Assembly: GCA_032622095.1 (NCBI GenBank)
Contig: CP136067.1
Span: 45,303,549-45,367,548 of the forward strand
Direction: 5' to 3'
Source of the DNA: Siphonodentalium dalli
Lineage: Eukaryota > Mollusca > Scaphopoda > Gadilida > Siphonodentaliidae
DNA length: 64,000 nucleotides
The translations under genes were made by a program, and so were the position numbers. The notes beneath the pieces were generated by a model that searched no databases, had not been told where the DNA came from, and saw only the letters and a program-made list of their open reading frames with translations. Shown piece by piece: positions 9,187 through 21,481 of this stretch. The stretch's first letter is position 1, and each line of letters opens with the position of its first letter.

Positions 9187-12100
9187 ACACCACCACATCC
9201 CGTCACCACGCCCCTTGTTGAATCATCCAGGCTAAGTTATTGTTAAACACCACCACATCCCGTCGCCACGCCCCTTGTTGAATTGTCCAGGCTAATTTAT
9301 TGTTAAACACCACCATATCCCGTCGCCACGCCCCTTGCTGAATCGTCCAGGCTAATTTATTGTTAAACACCACCACATCCCGTCGCCACGCCCCTTGTTG
9401 AATCATCCAGGCTAATTTATTGTCAAACACCACCACATCCCGTCGCCACGCTCCTTGTTGAATCATCCAGGCTAATTTATTGTCAAACACCACCACATCC
9501 CGTCGCCACGCTCCTTGTTGAATTGTCCAAGCTAATTTATTGTCAAACACCACCACATCCCGTCGCCACGCCCCTTGTTGAATCATCCAGGCTAATTTAT
9601 TGTCAAACACCACCACATCCCGTCGCCACGCCCCTTGTTGAATCGTCCAGGCTAATTTATTGTTAAACACCACCACATCCCGTCGCCACGCCCCTTGTTG
9701 AATCATCCAGGCTAATTTATTGTCAAACACCACCACATCCCGTCGCCACGCCCCTTGTTGAATCATCCAGGCTAATTTATTGTCAAACACCACCACATCC
9801 CGTCGCCACGCCCCTTGTTGAATCATCCAGGCTAATTTATTGTTAAACACCACCACATCCCGTCGCCACGCCCCTTGTTGAATCGTCCAGGCTAATTTAT
9901 TGTTAAACACCACCACATCCCGTCGCCACGCCCCTTGTTGAATCATCCAGGCTAATTTATTGTCAAACACCACCACATCCCGTCGCCACGCCCCTTGTTG
10001 AATCATCCAGGCTAATTTACTGTTAAACACCACCACATCCCGTCGCCACGCTCCTTGTTGAATCGTCCAGGCTAATTTATTGTTAAACATCACCACATCC
10101 CGTCGCCACGCACCTTGTTGAATCATCCAGGCTAATTTATTGTTAAACACCACCACATCCCGTCGCCACGCCCCTTGTTGAATCGTCCAGGCTAATTTAT
10201 TGTTAAACACCACCACATCCCGTCGCCACGCACCTTGTTGAATCATCCAGGCTAATTTATTGTTAAACACCACCACATCCCGTCGCCACGCCCCTTGTTG
10301 AATCGTCCAGGCTAATTTATTGTTAAACACCACCACATCCCGTCGCCACGCTCCTTGTTGAATCATCCAGGCTAATTTACTGTTAAACACCACCACATCC
10401 CGTCGCCACGCACCTTGTTGAATCGTCCAGGCTAATTTATTGTTAAACACCACCACATCCCGTCGCCACGCCCCTTGTTGAATCATCCAGGCTAATTTAT
10501 TGTTAAACACCACCATATCCCGTCGCCACGCCCCTTGTTGAATCATCCAGGCTAATTTATTGTTAAACACCACCATATCCCGTCGCCAGGCCCCTTGTTG
10601 AATCATCCAGGCTAATTTATTGTTAAACACCACCACATCCCGTCGCCAGGCCCCTTGTTGAATTGTCCAGGCTAATTTATTGTTAAACACCACCATATCC
10701 CGTCGCCACGCCCCTTGTTGAATCATCCAGGCTAATTTATTGTTAAACACCACCACATCCCGTCGCCACGCTCCTTGTTGAATCATCCAGGCTAATTTAC
10801 TGTTAAACACCACCACATCCCGTCGCCACGCCCCTTGTTGAATCGTCCAGGCTAATTTATTGTTAAACACCACCACATCCCGTCGCCACGCACCTTGTTG
10901 AATCGTCCAGGCTAATTTATTGTTAAACACCACCACATCCCGTCGCCACGCCCCTTGTTGAATCATCCAGGCTAATTTACTGTTAAACACCACCACATCC
11001 CGTCGCCACGCTCCTTGTTGAATCGTCCAGGCTAATTTATTGTTAAACACCACCACATCCCGTCGCCACGCACCTTGTTGAATCGTCCAGGCTAATTTAT
11101 TGTTAAACACCACCACATCCCGTCGCCACGCCCCTTGTTGAATCATCCAGGCTAATTTATTGTTAAACACCACCACATCCCGTCGCCACGCTCCTTGTTG
11201 AATCGTCCAGGCTAATTTATTGTTAAACACCACCACATCCCGTCTCCACGCCCCTTGTTGAATCATCCAGGCTAATTTATTGTTAAACACCACCACATCC
11301 CGTCGCCACGCCCCTTGTTGAATCGTCCAGGCTAATTTACTGTTAAACACCACCATATCCCGTCGCCACGCCCCTTGTTGAATCGTCCAGGCTAATTTAC
11401 TGTTAAACACCACCACATCCTGTCGCCACGCCCCTTGTTGAATCATCCAGGCTAATTTATTGTTAAACACCACCACATCCCGTCGCCACGCTCCTTGTTG
11501 AATCGTCCAGGCTAATTTATTGTTAAACACCACCACATCCCGTCGCCACGCCCCTTGTTGAATCATCCAGGCTAATTTATTGTTAAACACCACCATATCC
11601 CGTCGCCAGGCCCCTTGTTGAATCATCCAGGCTAATTTATTGTTAAACACCACCACATCCCGTCGCCAGGCCCCTTGTTGAATTGTCCAGGCTAATTTAT
11701 TGTTAAACACCACCATATCCCGTCGCCACGCCCCTTGTTGAATCATCCAGGCTAATTTATTGTTAAACACCACCACATCCCGTCGCCAGGCCCCTTGTTG
11801 AATTGTCCAGGCTAATTTATTGTTAAACACCACGTCCTGTCGCCACGCTCCTTGTTGAATCGTCCAGGCTAATTTACTGTTAAACACCACCACATCCCGT
11901 CGCCACGCTCCTTGTTGAATCATCCAGGCTAATTTATTGTTAAACACCACCACATCCCGTCGCCACGCTCCTTGTTGAATCGTCCAGGCTAATTTACTGT
12001 TAAACACCACCACATCCCGTCGCCACGCTCCTTGTTGAATCATCCAGGCTAATTTATTGTTAAACACCACCACATCCCGTCGCCACGCTCCTTGTTGAAT

Positions 12101-14515
12101 CGTCCAGGCTAATTTATTGTTAAACACCACCACATCCCGTCGCCACGCTCCTTGTTGAATCGTCCAGGCTAATTTATTGTTAAACACCACCACATCCCGT
12201 CGCCACGCCCCTTGTTGAATCATTCAGGCTAATTTATTGTTAAACACCACCATATCCCGTCACCACGCCCCTTGTTGAATTGTCCAGGCTAATTTATTGT
12301 CAAACACCACCACATCCCGTCGCCACGCTCCTTGTTGAATTGTCCAGGCTAATTTATTGTTAAACACCACCACATCCCGTCGCCACGCTCCTTGTTGAAT
12401 CGTCCAGGCTAATTTATTGTTAAACACCACCACATCCCGTCGCCACGCCCCTTGTTGAATCATTCAGGCTAATTTATTGTTAAACACCACCATATCCCGT
12501 CACCACGCCCCTTGTTGAATTGTCCAGGCTAATTTATTGTCAAACACCACCACATCCCGTCGCCACGCTCCTTGTTGAATTGTCCAGGCTAATTTATTGT
12601 TAAACACCACCACATCCCGTCGCCACGCCCCTTGTTGAATCATCCAGGCTAATTTATTGTTAAACACCACCACATCCCGTCGCCACGCCCCTTGTTGAAT
12701 CATCCAAGCTAATTTATTGTTAAACACCACCACATCCCGTCACCACGACCCTTGTTGAATCGTCCAGGCTAATTTATTGTTAAACACCACCACATCCCGT
12801 CGCCAGGCGCCTTGTTGAATCGTCCAGGCTAATTTATTGTTAAACACCACCACATCCCGTCGCCACGCCCCTTGTTGAATCGTCCAGGCTAATTTATTGT
12901 TAAACACCACCACATCCCGTCGCCACGCCCCTTGTTGAATCATCCAGGCTAATTTATTGTTAAACACCACCACATCCCGTCGCCAGGCCCCTTGTTGAAT
13001 CATCCAGGCTAATTTATTGTTAAACACCACCACATCCCGTCGCCAGGCCCCTTGTTGAATCGTCCAGGCTAATTCATTGTTAAACACCACCACATCCCGT
13101 CGCCACGCTCCTTGTTGAATCATCCAGGCTAATTTATTGTTAAACACCACCACATCCCGTCGCCAGGCCCCTTGTTGAATCATCCAAGCTAATTTATTGT
13201 TAAACACCACCACATCCCGTCACCACGACCCTTGTTGAATCGTCCAGGCTAATTTATTGTTAAACACCACCACATCCCGTCGCCACGCCCCTTGTTGAAT
13301 CATCCAGGCTAATTTATTGTTAAACACCACCACATCCCGTCACCACGACCCTTGTTGAATCGTCCAGGCTAATTTATTGTTAAACACCACCACATCCCGT
13401 CGCCACGCCCCTTGTTGAATCATCCAGGCTAATTTATTGTTAAACACCACCACATCCCGTCGCCACGCCCCTTGTTGAATCGTCCAGGCTAATTTATTGT
13501 TAAACACCACCACATCCCGTCGCCACGCCCCTTGTTGAATCATCCAGGCTAATTTATTGTTAAACACCACCACATCCCGTCGCCAGGCCCCTTGTTGAAT
13601 CATCCAGGCTAATTTATTGTTAAACACCACCACATCCCGTCGCCACGACCCTTGTTGAATCGTCCAGGCTAATTTACTGTTAAACACCACCACATCCCGT
13701 CGCCAGGCTCCTTGTTGAATCGTCCAGGCTAATTTATTGTTAAACACCACCACATCCCGTCGCCACGCCCCTTGTTGAATCATCCAAGCTAATTTATTGT
13801 TAAACACCGCCATATCCCGTCACCAGGCCCTTGTTGAATCGTCCAGGCTAATTTATTGTTAAACACCACCATATCCCGTCGCCACGCCCCTTGTTGAATC
13901 ATCCAGGCTAATTTATTGTTAAACACCACCACATCCTGTCGCCACGCCCCTTGTTGAATCATCCAGGCTAATTTATTGTTAAACACCACCACATCCCGTC
14001 GCCAGGCTCCTTGTTGAATCATCCAGGCTAATTTATTGTTAAAGACCACCACATCCCGTCGCCACGCTCCTTGTTGAATCGTCCAGGCTAATTTATTGTC
14101 AAACACCACCACATCCCGTCGCCACGCCCCTTGTTGAATCGTCCAGGCTAATTTATTGTTAAACACCACCACATCCCGTCGCCACGCCCCTTGTTGAATC
14201 GTCCAGGCTAATTTATTGTCAAACACCACCACGTCCCGTCGCCACGCCCCTTGTTGAATCGTCCAGGCTAATTTATTGTTAAACACCACCATATCCCGTC
14301 GCCACGCCCCTTGTTGAATCGTCCAGGCTAATTCATTGTTAAACACCACCACATCCCGTCGCCACGCTCCTTGTTGAATTGTCCAGGCTAATTTATTGTT
14401 AAACACCACCACATCCCGTCGCCACGCCCCTTGTTGAATCGTCCAGGCTAATTTATTGTCAAACACCACCACGTCCCGTCGCCACGCCCCTTGTTGAATT
14501 GTCCAGGCTAATTTA
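9187..14515. repeat. 60-bp satellite array, unit 1, about 89 monomers
   Basis: Head-to-tail 60-bp monomers are delimited by TTGTTAAACACCACC and GGCTAATTTA. The array lies exactly between the right TTAA of X2 and the left TTAA of X3. Variants at a few positions (GAATCGTCC/GAATCATCC/GAATTGTCC; GCCCC/GCTCC/GCACC) form local higher-order patterns; for example a four-monomer, 240-bp block is repeated at about 12181-12420 and 12421-12660. One monomer is 57 bp (near 11821) and one lacks a single base (near 13820). A minus-strand frame of 1006 codons exists only because 60 is a multiple of three. Several monomers with CGTCACCACG put TGA in that frame and changes are not biased to silent sites, so I treat it as non-coding. 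Confidence 0.95.
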
Positions 14516-14775
14516 TTAACCGCTTCTATACTAAATGGATCCTTCCATTCAGTTATAAAAGTATACATTTGAGCTGTCTATTATTCATTTGGATGGGTGT
14601 TCATATAATAAAAGCAGACAACAGAAAGAAAAATAAATATTACACACGAGCAGACTGATTCGTATTCATTGGGGTAAATGTTCAGATAATAAGTTCAACA
14701 AGTTTGTTGAACTTATTATCTGAACATTTCCTCAGGGAATTACTCGACAATGAGTATTTATTATAGAAATCTCAC
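14516..14775 (+). mobile_element. TTAA-type MITE X3, unit 1
   Basis: It starts TTAA-CCGCTTCTATACTAAATGG directly at the end of the satellite, holds the perfect 26-bp-arm hairpin (14676-14729), and ends in a degenerate TATTATAGAAATCTC. It is almost identical to X0 at 500-758. Confidence 0.65.
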
Positions 14776-14814
14776 ATAGCTTGAATCAAATTACTTGGTA
14801 CAGTATTATATAAA

Positions 14815-15605
14815 CGATCGCGGAAACACACACACACATACATACACACACACCCACACGCACAGACCACAAACTTTCCTCAAATATATAATAGATTCTT
14901 TATGGAGGTCAAGTTTAAATTGATATCGTACTCCCATGTTTCTGTTCGTCACATACAGACTCGAGTATGTAGGAGCCTCGATACCGGTATATTTCTAAAG
15001 GATAGTTATAAAAGGCCTCTGAATATTGACATGAGCGCGTACATCACAACACATATCTAGCAAAATGGCCCTTTAAGTGAGATGTCTTTCAACAGAGGTC
15101 AAGGTCGTTTTATGGTCAAGGTCAAGGTCATATAAGCCCCCCACATCAACTTGACAACAAATTTGGTTGAGGCTTAATTCCAACTTCTCCAACGAAGGCG
15201 ACGCATGTTATGATGGACATATAATTTGACTTCCTCACCGCCACCACTGCTCACAAATGATTTCAAATAATAAGCCGCGTTCCGATGTTGAGTGTGAATA
15301 CCTGGCAGCCAGCCAATACTATTCGCGCGACATACAACCGTGAAAAAATCCCCCTTGTTAGGGTAGATTGGTTCAATCATTTATCTCGAAGGAATTGATA
15401 AGCGGCTGATATGTCTGTGAGGCCAAATCGTTGCGAGACGGGAACTTATTGAATATGTTGTCCGCCTATTAGGGGGATTTTTCGCTAAGCAATTTGTCCG
15501 GAGGAAAATTACACGCAGCTAAGGCGGGATCGTTATTACAAAACACCATAAGTAAACATCGGCGCAACACACGATGTCGTGCTATACATTGTTGGAAAGT
15601 GTACA
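14815..15605 (-). mobile_element. Element Z, distal end truncated, unit 1
   Basis: It is homologous, in inverted orientation, to 59428-60703. Here it begins with CGATCGCGGAAACACACAC, holds an (AC)n tract and ATTATATATTTG-type edge, and includes a 68-codon minus-strand frame (15174-15380) also open in the inverted copy. It stops at about 15602, where the full copies in units 3 and 4 carry on for another 0.5 kb. No protein family recognised. Confidence 0.65.
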
Positions 15606-15867
15606 TTCTTCTTAGCAATATTTTGCTGAAAACTTGGTATTTAATAATATAATTTACCGTATTTTTGAAATGGTTAAAATTTCAATTTTACTTTACATTC
15701 GACTCCTGCTTAAAAAATTCACTGTGTGTTTCCCATAATGTCATTTGTCAAAACGATATCCCATATTTAAAATAAAATTACTTTACGATCATAAATCAAA
15801 ATAAAGTAGAATGATTTTCGCATATATGGTAATCCCGTATGGTTTCTATAGCAACTTGCGTGCACAC

Positions 15868-15995
15868 TTGTTTGAAATTTGTGTCAACAACCCGAAAAAA
15901 TAAATATCTCCACCTCTACTTATAATTCAATAATATTATAAGTAGAGGTTGAGATATTAAATTTTTTCAGGGTTTTTGACACCAATTTCCAACAA
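15868..15995. repeat. Hairpin N, unit 2
   Basis: Copy of the 128-bp imperfect palindrome of unit 1, with the CTCTACTTATAAT core arms conserved. Confidence 0.75.
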
Positions 15996-16172
15996 CTGTG
16001 CTTGTGTGGGGCACCGATAATGATGTAACATAAAATAACTCAGAGTTCACTACACAGTTAACAACGACGCACAACTAATAGAACAAGAAGAAAAGAAACC
16101 CACACACACATAAGACACATGCATTTATTTATAAGAATCATCTGGTTTTACACATATATCAATCAGGCATGT

Positions 16173-16397
16173 TTAAAGGTACTCAATCCGATCAGAGGGT
16201 CCTATATTACTATTTCTTTGGCTTTGGGGGTAAAACAATATTTGATTCGAGTCGAGGAACCCACCCATCAAAGCTCAGAGTGATTAGATATCGATTTTTG
16301 AAATCTATTAATTTTCGGATATGTAGCCCACAAGTTGGCAGAACACGTGATCAAAACGGACAAATTGCAGTTGTAAGATGGATAACTCTAAAATCAA
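16173..16397 (+). mobile_element. MITE W left half, unit 2
   Basis: Truncated W starting TTAA-AGGTACTCAATCCGAT, same end point as in unit 1. An 81-codon plus-strand frame from 16169 lies over it and is not considered a gene. Confidence 0.7.
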
Positions 16398-16475
16398 GGG
16401 GTTATTATTGTTAATAGTAAGCACTTGATTTTTCATGACGGGAACTGCGCTGGTACAGTGTTAAAGATCCTGTGC

Positions 16476-16753
16476 CAGTGCATTCTCTTATATATGCGAG
16501 TTTACCATATGGAGCCTCGCACATACACACTAAATTCAAAGTTGCTAAATTAACCCGAAAAGCAGTAAACTTTTACTACTTTGTCTAGTTCTAATTCATC
16601 CCTCTACCTTGGGACGTTATTTTTACTACCTAGTGGGTAGTTAAAAATTCAAATACCTTGAGTAGTCAAATTAACTACCTTGGGGGGATATTTTAACCAC
16701 CGAACAAGAGGCTAATTTTTAACCATTTTGTGTATATATAAGAGAATGCACTG
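16476..16753 (+). mobile_element. Foldback element V, unit 2 (no LINE)
   Basis: This is the 278-bp uninterrupted form of V. It shows the pre-insertion site of the unit 1 LINE: TTAACTACCTTGGGGGGATATT is continuous here. Confidence 0.65.
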
Positions 16754-16815
16754 ACTTGCAAGGTCAACATCGAGGTTGGGAGTTAAAGTTATATGTTTAT
16801 AATACGTTTATTATA

Positions 16816-17037
16816 TTGACCTATTCAATACTAAATATATAACAGTATATATTGAAATGGTCTATTATTAATTTGGCGGGGTGTTACGGTAATAAAGCAG
16901 ACGGCAGACATATGGAAAGATAATACAAGAGCAGAATTATTCATTTTCATCGGCGGGAAACGTTCAGAAAATAAGTTAAAACAACGCCAAGGTATCTAAC
17001 TACTCGTCCAATGAGTGTTTAGTATAGAAAGGGTTAA
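16816..17037 (+). mobile_element. TTAA-type MITE X1, unit 2
   Basis: Copy of unit 1 X1, right end TTTAGTATAGAAAGGG followed by TTAA. Confidence 0.65.
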
Positions 17038-17990
17038 ACAAATCAGAATGCTTCTGCCGATAATGTTAAATGTAAAATGTCAATTTGTAAAAATGCGTTC
17101 ACGGTGGGCACAGCTGATATATCGTACAAAGTTTTTTAAACTAGGCGAGTCAGTGTTGTCAACAAACGCCGCGGTTGTGCATTTGTCACGAACAATAACT
17201 CTAAAATGTAGACAACGTTGAATATGCTCAGATACGGATCGCTGCGTATTTACGCATTCATTAATTTGCAATAGCTGGAATCGATATGATCAAGTCACTC
17301 TACATTATTTTTCATAGTAACCAAATAGAAATGAAAGCATTACTTGTAAAATCATAACAAATACATTTTCTGGCAAATATTGTAATTAGTAAGATTTTGT
17401 TACCTTGAAAAGTACGGATGTGCATATTTGTTTATGTTATATTTTTAATACGGTGGCATGCTGGTATTGATCATTTGATCGGCGAAATTTCAATACCTTC
17501 CTATTCACCCACTATTCAGTCGAAATGGCAAAACAAAATTTAATTTGGCTAAACTTTTGGCCAAAATTTGTTTTACCCCAAAATCTGAAACCTTATTCAA
17601 AAACGCAAAATTGGTTTTGTAACGGGAGCTACATGAGAATCAAATTTATAGTGTGATCATCTGCTAATTGATTATGTGATACAGCTTAACGGGTAACAGA
17701 AGGCACTCATGGTGGTGCACTGACTATCAAACATTGTAATAAGACAGTAAAGAGGATTAGCACTAATGAATCCGTTGTATGTCATAATGGTGGATGGTGG
17801 GTAGTGGTATATTGTCAAGTAACAATGGTTGGATTAAAGAAGTCTAGACACGGTATATGAAGGTATGGACATATATATAAAATGTTAGATGTTAAATAAA
17901 ACCAAAATATCCATTAAATGTGAGACCAGAAATGAGGATTTAATTTGGGTAAAGTTTTTTTTAATTGAATTTTTGTTTGTTTAGAATTGG

Positions 17991-18361
17991 CTAAACAAAT
18001 TGCCAATATATTTTTCGGCCCAGCGTGAATCTGTCAGCCAATATTCGCTGAGACTGTCTGAAGTTCGTACATGTGTGCTGCTGCATTTTGCCACAATAGG
18101 CATACATATTTAAAACAGTGGGTGCATATTCAGTGTAGTATAAGTTATTATTCCAGATTTCCAAAATATTCCTCAATTGTGTATAGATGTCTTGTTCTCT
18201 TTTCTCAACCTTCCCGCACTTTTTGTGGCAGGTGTCACAGCAAGTGTTTACGAGAGCGCTGTTCGGGCTGCAGTATTCCAAACAGTCTGCTGCGGTATCC
18301 AGTTGGCTCATACGCCTCAAACAAATTGAATCTTTCAGTGAACCGTTACCAAATGGACACC
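17991..18361 (-). CDS. Cysteine-rich peptide gene, unit 2, terminal exon B
   Basis: Same exon as in unit 1: 3' splice site ATATACCTTTTCAG, phase 1 entry, eight cysteines with unchanged spacing, KR after the last cysteine. The frame is open for 122 residues, but a one-base deletion near 18030 changes the last dozen residues compared with unit 1, and units 3-5 end differently again. This suggests that the far C-terminus is under little constraint or that the real message ends or splices before it. Partner exon A at 20497-20682 is broken by a stop. Confidence 0.65.
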
Positions 18362-18388
18362 CTGAAAAGGTATATTAATTAAGCCTTG

Positions 18389-19656
18389 TATATATAGACT
18401 AGAAGGTGACCCGACTTCGTCCGGGCTTTGACCTTGAATTGTCCATTTTCAAGGTCAAGGTCAAGTGGGGTCGCGATTTGACCAGTCCAAATCACTGCCC
18501 GGACAAAAGTACCCGACAAACGTGCCCGTCGAAATCCATCCGGTTTTACCCGATTTGACTTTGAATTTATTATTTTGAAGGTCAAGGTCAGGTCGGGGTC
18601 ACGATTTGACCCGTCCAAAACACTCAATTGCAAAAGTACCCCCATGTATCAAATTTCGTCGAAATCCCATCAAAATTGGCGATTTGACCTTGAATTGACC
18701 CGATTTCAAGGTCAAGGTCACGTCACACGGATAAATGAATATGCTTATGAGACTCCCCATACGAATGTACCCCCGCATACCAAGTTTCATTGAAATCCCG
18801 TAATATTTGGGCGTTTGACCTTGAAATTACCCGATTCCAAGGTCACGTCGCACGGACAAATTAATAGGCCTATGCCCGTTCCCGGCCGAAAATATCCCCA
18901 CATACCAAGTTTCATCGAAATCGGCTCGGTCGTTTTCGAGTTCATCGCGAACACACAGACACACAGACACACAGACAGATCTTCCAAAATATATAATAGA
19001 CTAGAAGGTGACCCGACTTCGTCCGGGCTTTGACCTTGAATTGTCCATTTTGAAGGTCAAGGTCAAGTGGGGTCACGATTTGACCAGTCCAAAAACACTT
19101 CCCGGACAAAAGTACCTGACAAACGTGCCCGTTGAAATCCATCCGGTTTTACCAGATTTGACCTTGAATTGACCATTTTGAAGGTCAAGGTCTGGTCGGG
19201 GTCACGATTGGACCCGTCCAAAACAATCAGTGGACAAAACTAACCCCACGTAACAAATCTCGTCGAAATACCATCAAAATTGGCGATTTGACCTTGAAGT
19301 TACCCGATTTCAAGGTCAATGTCACGTCGCACGGGCAAATGAATATGCTTATGAGACTCGCCATAAGAAAGTACCCCCACATACCAAGTTTCATCGAAAT
19401 CCCGTGATATTCGGGCGTTTGACCTTGAAATGACCCGATTTCAAGGTCAAGGTCACGTCGCACGGATAGGCCCATGCCACCCGCCGGCCGAAAATACCCC
19501 CACATACCAAGTTTCATCGAAATCGGCTCGGCCGTTTTCGAGTTCATCGCGAACACACAGACACACACACAGACACACAGACACACACACAGACACACAG
19601 ACACACACACAGACACACAGACACACAAACAGATCTTCCAAAATATATAATAGATT
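18389..19656 (-). repeat. T-family repeat pair, unit 2, in the gene intron
   Basis: Two T monomers are directly joined at a GATCTTCCAAAATATATAAT boundary near 18980, the arrangement that the S block interrupts in unit 1. The second monomer ends in an expanded (ACACAG)n-type tract at about 19552-19630, longer than in other units. Confidence 0.85.
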
Positions 19657-20496
19657 AAGTTAAAGGCCCACTTAATTTTCGAGTCGCCGATTTTTTTAAT
19701 AGTGACTTGATATACGGTTGTAATAACAATATATGCCGTAAAATATAATTAAAATACTATAATTCATCACAGAAGATGCTCATAGAGAAATAGAAAACAG
19801 CTGAGTTATTCCCCGTCCATCGAAAATAATACACTTTTTACTACAAACGATATTGAGATTCGAAAGTCAAACTTCGCCAATTTCATATTTTTTTGTTTTA
19901 AAATAGTGGCATGACTTCGCTGTGACTTAGTAAGTTTCTGAACTCCCAGGGAATATTTGACCCATAGCTGGATCTCAAATATTTCTAACCGTTAAAGATG
20001 GTCTCTTTTCCCAGAAAGTTTTTTTTATAGATTCCGGGGAATAAAATAATCGATATAAATCGAGGACATCTGTCAATCTGTCAATCAGTTTCTATCAATT
20101 ACTATATAAATTTTATTTATAATTTATTATCACATCCAAGGGACAATTTATGGGCTATTTTTTAGAACAGAATTCCGTGCAAAAACATTCAGAGAATACC
20201 AAAAAGCGTACCAAGAAGGACAACTATATCTTGTTAGCAACCTCGATTACGGCAATTTGTTTTTCAGCAACAGAAATTTATAACGATCTTATGATCGAAA
20301 TAAAACCACTTTATTGTGCCTTTATAGACAAATAATATAACAATATCAGTATATCTTTATTTTAATCACAAAGCAGCTATTCGTAGTCTTGAAATCACGA
20401 TTTATAATGTTGTAAATGTGGACCGGAAGATCGATAGACCATCTTTAATTGTAATCGTGAATTTGCGCAACCTTTCTATTACTAAAGCAGTGTTAC

Positions 20497-20682
20497 CTTT
20501 GCCGTGCTTCTTCACCCCCTCCTTTGCAGCTTTTGCGCAGTATTTTGGACAGGCGGCCCTTACTTTTGCGCAGTATTTTGGACAGGCGCCCCTTACTTTT
20601 GCGCAGTATTTTGGACAGGCGGCCCTTACTTTCGGTGCATGACAATAGCGTGGCTACATTCTCTTAGCGCAAAACTTCATAT
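20497..20682 (-). pseudogene. Cysteine-rich peptide gene, unit 2, exon A with stop and 33-bp triplication
   Basis: Exon A has the same splice sites as in unit 1 (TTCTTCCGTTTTGCAG and CAAAG|GTAACA) and the same TAG codon (plus 20654-20656). In addition a 33-bp segment coding the KVRAACPKYCA stretch is present three times in tandem, extending the exon to 186 nt while keeping reading frame and phase 1-1 symmetry. Each extra copy would add two cysteines. Since the stop lies upstream of the repeat on the coding strand, the expansion cannot be translated from this exon as it stands. Confidence 0.7.
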
Positions 20683-20784
20683 CTGCAAAACGGAAGAATA
20701 ATCTGGGTGTTGAATACAACTTTTGGAAATTTCCAAACTAACATCGCCTATACAGTGTTTATGGGTGGAAAATTCCAACTGGTT

Positions 20785-21302
20785 CACCCCTGGTCAAGTG
20801 GTCCTGCTGATCTGCCATGATGTTGGGTGTCATGTTGAATTGCTACATACATCATGCTGGTAGGGCAAACTGATGCCGTTACGAAAAGTACCGTTATTTT
20901 TTCTAAAGTCATGATTTTCTCGATGTTTGGCTAATACGAGAGTTTTGAGGAAAAGCCAGTGTCTTTCATTAATATATATATATATATATATCTTTGAAAA
21001 AATTAATAATAGCTGTGCTGGTGTTTGCAAAACGACATGAATAACCATCTTGATTATAGTCGTGCAACAACTACTACCACCAGTATTACAATATTGGGCA
21101 ATATATATGTTTTTGAATGTATACACGTAATACACACACAATGGATTTTCCTGGATATTTTCAGATTTTCCGAACACATGACAACTTAAAAAACTAACGG
21201 TACTTTTTCTTAACAGCACCAGATTGCCCCAACAGAATCGTAGCAATTCGGCAGGACTCACCAGCATCGTATCACATTAGCAGGACCACTTAACCAGGGG
21301 TG
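20785..21302. mobile_element. Inverted-repeat element U, unit 2
   Basis: Copy of U with the same CACCCCTGGT ends and central (AT)n. Confidence 0.65.
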
Positions 21303-21481
21303 TGATTGCTATATTTCGGTCCAAAATTATGACCGAAAGAAGGAAGCTATTCGAATTCGAAAAACAACCAATTTCACACCAATACGTGTACTAGTTAGGA
21401 TATTCAACTTACTTTTCGTCGGAATATTCCAACTAACAATGTATTAGTGATAGAATTCCCAATGTCGGTTCATGCTGGGGG

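Larger units (their letters stand above)
861..15605 (+). repeat. Segmental duplication unit 1 (14.7 kb)
   Basis: This is the longest unit of the tandem array. Relative to unit 2 it has three extra blocks: a LINE 3' fragment (1931-2512), a 1.2-kb repeat block between two T monomers (4831-6005), and a hugely expanded 60-bp satellite (9187-14515). Its left flank (377-860) includes MITE X0. Unit-level homology is direct: exon A, exon B, X1, X2, U and T recur in the same order and orientation in all units. Confidence 0.9.

Noticed and set aside
9203-12223. 1006-codon minus-strand open frame of 20-residue repeats (NKLAW-TIQQGAW-RRDVVVF type)
   Set aside because: The frame is a by-product of a 60-bp satellite period. 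Monomers with CGTCACCACG put TGA in frame at several places, a one-base deletion near 13820 shifts it, changes are not biased to silent positions, and copy number collapses to three in other units.
9187-14515. CRISPR-like array
   Set aside because: Monomers are contiguous without unique spacers, and the context is eukaryotic; it is a satellite.
14840-14875. (AC)n tracts as telomeric or recombination signals
   Set aside because: They are the normal heads of Z and T repeats and show no telomere-like hexamer.
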